A stretch of DNA of 33,041 bases from an uncultured Afifella sp. Lineage in GTDB: Bacteria; Pseudomonadota; Alphaproteobacteria; Rhizobiales; Afifellaceae. Made by a program: the position numbers and the translations under genes. Shown here one piece after another: positions 30,243-33,041 of the stretch (its first letter is position 1; every line of letters starts with the position of its first letter). The DNA is taken from NCBI GenBank assembly GCA_945787495.1, contig CALZIL010000027.1:1-33041 (forward strand), written 5' to 3'. The notes under the pieces were generated by a model. That model searched no databases and was not told where the DNA came from. It was given only the letters and a program-made list of their open reading frames with translations.

Positions 30243-30257
30243 TTGGAATAGTTCCAA
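30243..30257. promoter_or_regulatory. Perfect inverted-repeat operator candidate upstream of the catalase
   Basis: TTGGAA-TAG-TTCCAA, a perfect 6-bp inverted repeat with a three-base centre. On the minus strand it reads TTTGGAACTATTCCAA, almost identical to the suf site TTTGGAATTATTCAAA. It lies between the catalase gene and an upstream TATAAT, where a repressor would act. A Fur-family Irr site is the leading guess. Confidence 0.55.
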
Positions 30258-30298
30258 ACAAGGAGCAATGGGACGAGCGGTCGCACCACACGAATAAT

Positions 30299-30304
30299 AT
30301 TATA
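30299..30304 (-). promoter_or_regulatory. Candidate -10 element of the catalase promoter
   Basis: A perfect TATAAT on the minus strand. No good -35 is visible at the normal distance, so an activator may be needed or the match may be chance. Confidence 0.3.
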
Positions 30305-30426
30305 GACCAAATGGGGCGGCAGCCGTCGTTTTCCAGTACGGATCAGCGGCCTTGCGACAATCAGGCGCGGCGGTTATGAGAGCGGCCAATCCCGCCCCGT
30401 ATTTCATCCAGCAAGGACCAGAACCC

Positions 30427-30849
30427 ATGGCGCTTGAACGCACCTTTTCCATTCTCAAGCCGGACGCGACGGCACGCAATCTGACCGGCGCGGTCAATGC
30501 CATGATTGAGGCCGCGGGCCTGCGGATCGTCGCGCAAAAGCGCATCCTGATGACGCGCGACCAGGCCGAGACCTTTTATGCCGTCCACAAGGAGCGGCCG
30601 TTCTTCGGCGAGCTAGTCGAGTTCATGACCTCTGCCCCGGTGGTGGTGCAGGTGCTGGAGGGCGAGAATGCCATTGCCAGAAACCGCGAAGTGATGGGCG
30701 CGACCAACCCGGCCGACGCCGACGAGGGCACCATCCGCAAGACCCATGCCCTCTCGCTCGGCGAGAACACCGTGCACGGCTCCGACGCGCCGGAGACGGC
30801 GGTGGTGGAAATTGCCCAGTTCTTCTCAGGCAATGAGATTGTGGGGTGA
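30427..30849 (+). CDS. ndk: Nucleoside diphosphate kinase
   Basis: A 140-residue kinase that balances NTP and dNTP pools by moving the gamma-phosphate through a phosphohistidine. The active histidine is H117 in [12 protein letters not shown], and the N-terminal [15 protein letters not shown] is typical. The length is standard. The ATG at 30427 has a weak AAGGA site 10-15 bases upstream. It is divergent from the catalase, sharing a 253-bp upstream region. Confidence 0.97.
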   Translation: MALERTFSILKPDATARNLTGAVNAMIEAAGLRIVAQKRILMTRDQAETFYAVHKERPFFGELVEFMTSAPVVVQVLEGENAIARNREVMGATNPADADEGTIRKTHALSLGENTVHGSDAPETAVVEIAQFFSGNEIVG

Positions 30850-31016
30850 GTGGCAGTTCGACGGCTTCTCCGACTGGCCGGCGACGGATTCCTGTTACGC
30901 CAATCGCAAGGGGCTGGAGAGAGGCCGGCTGTGAAGGCAGGCAACCTCTTTCCACTCTAATTCGAATATCTCCCCACAGTCACCTTCCCTGAGATGTTTC
31001 ACTTGGATTAGATTAG

Positions 31017-32024
31017 CTATTTTGGGACACCCCAATTGGCATAAGTAAACTTCCTGTCTTCATCAAAAACAAACAATCCACCTAATTTTCGTCCAAATAA
31101 TTTAGAAATAAAATCTTTTTTTGATGAATAATAATAAATTCTGATATAATATCCATCAGAACTTTCTCCCATCTGGTCGATTACAAAATTCTGCTGATCC
31201 AGATAACGTCTAAGTTGGCCATATTGGCAATCCAGGCCGGCGAGTTTCTCATTTATAAAATCATGGACCGCTGCATGGTGCTCATCGATATAGGCTTCGA
31301 TGTTTTGCATCTCGGGCGAATTCAACACCTCTTCACAAGCCCGGCGATCGAATTCGTAAACCGCCACGCTCCGGTCCAGGAGGATGGCATTGAAGAGTTC
31401 GGTGATGTTCTTCTGGAATATTGGAAGCGTGTCGTGCGTCCAATCTCGGGCGCGTAGCCAGCTGTACGACACTTCGACATTGTCGCCAGCACAAGCTTTA
31501 TAGTTAGTTCTGTCGAACGGAGGATCACGCTGAGGTGCCGTGATATTGCCGTAGACAAATTGGGCATTCTTATGGCTGGTGGAACACCGCCGATGCACTT
31601 TGGGTCCAATTAGAAACCTATAGCTGCCGGCACTGAGATAACTGGGCTTGGTTCTAGCGTACTTTGGCGTCCTTCCTGGCGAAAACTCGGTTCCATACGT
31701 TGGATCAAAGACATGGATAACAAACACATCATCCCATTCGTTAAATAAGCGCCGAGCGCGATCAGGTTTGTTGATAATCTCCCCCAATGGAATCCGCGCC
31801 CGATAGTCGTAGGGAAGAGGTAGAAACTTAAACTCAAACAGGCTCGCCTCGTCGGTGGGCAGAGCCAAGCGTACACCCTTAACGGTAATCACCACGCGGC
31901 CATCGTCCAGCCGCGGCCATTCCTGGGCAAACGCTGGTCGCCAACACAACGAAGCAGCGAAGACAGCGCCAGCAACAAGAGCCCATCTGAAAGCGCTAAA
32001 GGATTTCAAACGCTCGGTTCTCAA
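31017..32024 (-). CDS. Secreted protein of unknown function, AT-rich
   Basis: A 335-residue protein that I do not recognise. It has a clear signal peptide (positive start, hydrophobic core ALVAGAVFAASL, likely cleavage at AFA-QE). The mature part has four cysteines (in RRCST, KACAGD, RACEEV and DCQYG) that could form disulfides in the periplasm. No repeats, membrane segments or known catalytic motif are visible. The start appears to be TTG at 32024 with AGGGG seven bases upstream; an in-frame TAG further up rules out a much earlier start. The base composition, especially 31017-31200, is far richer in A+T than its neighbours, and codon use differs. Both are signs of recent acquisition. Confidence 0.72.
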   Translation of the reverse strand: MRTERLKSFSAFRWALVAGAVFAASLCWRPAFAQEWPRLDDGRVVITVKGVRLALPTDEASLFEFKFLPLPYDYRARIPLGEIINKPDRARRLFNEWDDVFVIHVFDPTYGTEFSPGRTPKYARTKPSYLSAGSYRFLIGPKVHRRCSTSHKNAQFVYGNITAPQRDPPFDRTNYKACAGDNVEVSYSWLRARDWTHDTLPIFQKNITELFNAILLDRSVAVYEFDRRACEEVLNSPEMQNIEAYIDEHHAAVHDFINEKLAGLDCQYGQLRRYLDQQNFVIDQMGESSDGYYIRIYYYSSKKDFISKLFGRKLGGLFVFDEDRKFTYANWGVPK

Positions 32025-32119
32025 ACTCCTGCCCCTGAGTCGTATTTTCTCCGGCTATCCGGCGACTGTGACATAATACGCCAGGTGCAGGGGGCTGGAG
32101 TGAAGTACGCAATATTAAC

Positions 32120-32467
32120 CTAAAGGATCTCCAGCACCGTTTCCTTCGGCCTTGCCAGCCGGGTGCCCTTTTCCGTCACGACAAAGGGCCGGTTGATGAG
32201 GATCGGGTGTTCCAGCATCAGATCGATCAATTGATCGTCCGTCCATTTGGGATCATCAAGGCCGAGTTCGTCATAGGGCGAACCCTTGCGGCGCAGCGCC
32301 TCGCGGACGGTCAAACCGGCATCGGCGATCATCTTGACCAGCGTTTGGCGGTCCGGAGGAGCGCTGAGATACTCAATAACCACCGGTGTGACGCCGCGTT
32401 CGTCGAGCATTTGCAGGACGTTGCGGGACGTCCCGCATTTGGGGTTGTGATAGACGGTGACGGTCAT
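32120..32467 (-). CDS. arsC: ArsC-family (glutaredoxin-coupled) arsenate reductase-like protein
   Basis: A 115-residue thioredoxin-fold protein with the catalytic C11 in the CGTSRN motif and the ArsC segments EYLSAPPDRQTL, ILINRPFVVTEKGTRLARP. Enzymes of this family reduce arsenate to arsenite with glutathione and glutaredoxin. The arginines of the C-terminal RPFVV and RLARP segments are present. No arsR, acr3 or arsB gene is adjacent, so a housekeeping (YfgD/ArsC-like) role is possible. The ATG is at 32467. Confidence 0.92.
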   Translation of the reverse strand: MTVTVYHNPKCGTSRNVLQMLDERGVTPVVIEYLSAPPDRQTLVKMIADAGLTVREALRRKGSPYDELGLDDPKWTDDQLIDLMLEHPILINRPFVVTEKGTRLARPKETVLEIL

Positions 32468-32487
32468 GGCGAATCCTGAAGCTGGGC

Positions 32488-32506
32488 CCTCGGGTCAGGC
32501 CCGAGG
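32488..32506. repeat. REP-like hairpin CCTCGGG-TCAGG-CCCGAGG
   Basis: A perfect 7-bp stem with a TCAGG loop just upstream of the ArsC-like start. It has the look of dispersed palindromes in Rhizobiales intergenic regions. It lies too near the gene start to be a terminator for it. Confidence 0.6.
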
Positions 32507-32584
32507 AAGAGGGTAATTGTTTTTCAGGCATCTTTGAAGCGGCGCGGCAGACAGTGACGCGCAGTGGCCGGATGAGGGGAGAAC

Positions 32585-32609
32585 CCACCTCCCCCTTGTG
32601 GGGAGGTGG
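32585..32609. repeat. REP-like hairpin CCACCTCCCC-CTTGT-GGGGAGGTGG
   Basis: A perfect 10-bp stem. No T-run follows on either strand, so a dispersed palindromic repeat is more likely than a terminator. Confidence 0.65.
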
Positions 32610-32649
32610 AAATGGGGAGAATCCTCCGCCCTCCAACTGCCATCCCGTG

Positions 32650-32663
32650 CGCGCTGCAGCGCG
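32650..32663. repeat. 14-bp perfect palindrome CGCGCTGCAGCGCG
   Basis: A self-complementary run inside the repeat mosaic. It may be a part of a larger REP-like unit that includes the GGGATCC/GGATCCC arms at 32684-32719. Confidence 0.5.
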
Positions 32664-32714
32664 AAGCGGTGCTGTGCAGATACGGGATCCACCCGCTTGC
32701 GATGCCGCCGATGG

Positions 32715-32761
32715 ATCCCGGATCAGCAGCGTAGCATTGCATGCCGCGCAGCATCCGGGAT
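32715..32761. repeat. REP-like inverted repeat ATCCCGGAT ... ATCCGGGAT
   Basis: Nine-base arms (32715-32723 and 32753-32761) around a 29-base loop rich in GC and GCAT steps. This form is common in intergenic repeats of Rhizobiales. Confidence 0.6.
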
Positions 32762-32770
32762 GACCCTCTC

Positions 32771-32860
32771 CACTGTCATCTTCCGACCTGATCGGAGGAT
32801 CGTTATCAACATGGCACACCGGGCAACCCGATGGTCCGATCAAGTCGGACCATGACAGTG
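32771..32860. repeat. 90-bp MITE-like palindromic element with two internal hairpins
   Basis: The element begins CACTGTCAT and ends ATGACAGTG, a perfect 9-bp terminal inverted repeat. Inside are two hairpins of the same design: ATCTTCCGA/TCGGAGGAT (32778-32800, one wobble pair) and ATGGTCCGA/TCGGACCAT (32831-32853), each with a five-base loop. The ordered structure suggests a non-autonomous repeat element or a structured RNA unit. Confidence 0.65.
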
Positions 32861-33041
32861 TATTTTGGTCGCTCGTGAAAAAAATCTCACAAAACTTATC
32901 CCCGCCCTTTCACCCCATGATATTTTCGCCGTGCCCTGTCGATGAGAGGTCCGGTGTGCACACCGAGCCATCGGGGACGGGGCCGGCGTCCTGGGTCGTG
33001 CCGGTAGCGCGGGACAGGAGGCTTTCGACAGCTTCGCCCGT

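Larger units (their letters stand above)
32468..33041. other. 574-bp gene-free tail made largely of palindromic repeats
   Basis: No supported gene is seen. Between 32488 and 32860 it is a mosaic of at least six inverted repeats, listed separately where clear. The last 180 bases hold an A-run, a 14-bp palindrome and a 41-codon open frame from an ATG at 32917 that leaves the window; it resembles nothing I recognise. Confidence 0.6.

Noticed and set aside
32120-32467. Arsenic resistance operon
   Set aside because: Only an ArsC-like reductase is present. No regulator or efflux gene lies beside it in the window.
32580-32610. Terminator after the ArsC-like gene
   Set aside because: The gene reads leftward, so this hairpin is upstream of it. 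There is also no T-run.
32880-32905. Replication origin signal (A-run followed by TTATCCCC)
   Set aside because: Only one imperfect DnaA-box-like sequence is seen. No cluster and no origin-linked genes are present.
32917-33041. Open frame of 41 codons from an ATG leaving the window
   Set aside because: The sequence is short and proline/glycine-rich, no ribosome site is visible, and no family is recognisable, so it was not called as a gene.

Overview
The window is high-GC DNA that reads like a core chromosomal stretch of an alphaproteobacterium of the order Hyphomicrobiales (Rhizobiales). The grounds are gene content and order: a SUF-type Fe-S operon containing two cysteine desulfurases, the anmK-tyrS pair, the block prfB / penicillin-binding protein 1A / N-acetylmuramoyl-alanine amidase / RNase E, an RNase E with a long acidic insert in its S1 domain, and palindromic intergenic repeats. 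The genus cannot be told from the window alone.

Layout. Positions 1-8550, all on the minus strand, hold one long SUF operon, transcribed right to left: IscS-like desulfurase, sufB, cupin, ABM-fold protein, sufC, sufD, VOC/glyoxalase protein, sufS, a SufT-like DUF59 protein, a SufA-like carrier, and a TfoX-N protein cut by the left edge. Most junctions overlap by 1 or 4 bases. A good -35/-10 pair with an inverted-repeat operator lies upstream at 8646-8694. Positions 8744-14134 hold an alpha/beta hydrolase, a membrane GGDEF-EAL protein, anmK and tyrS. Positions 14138-17451 hold a large AsmA/DUF3971 envelope protein broken by a frameshift. Then come a Bcp/PrxQ peroxiredoxin, an M23 peptidase, prfB with a programmed +1 frameshift, PBP1A, the amidase, and RNase E behind a 448-bp structured gene-free region. 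The right end carries a GST, a catalase, ndk, an AT-rich secreted protein of unknown function, an ArsC-like reductase, and a 574-bp gene-free tail built largely of palindromic repeats.

How the genes fit together. Cell-wall synthesis and remodelling (PBP1A, amidase, M23 peptidase, AnmK, AsmA-like protein), Fe-S assembly and peroxide defence (SUF, catalase, PrxQ) dominate. The suf promoter and the catalase upstream region carry nearly the same 16-17 bp inverted repeat, which points to one shared iron- or redox-responsive regulator.

Most unusual points: (1) three non-SUF small genes (cupin, ABM, VOC) woven into the SUF operon with coupled starts; (2) short perfect tandem duplications of 31 bp (breaks sufS), 57 bp (doubles the VOC N-terminus and its start) and 24 bp (in rne), which are either real slippage events or assembly artefacts; (3) the shared suf/catalase operator; (4) the RF2 frameshift site; (5) the frameshifted AsmA-like gene; (6) the AT-rich secreted orphan beside a cluster of palindromic repeats. 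No CRISPR array, tRNA, rRNA, insertion sequence or prophage was seen.
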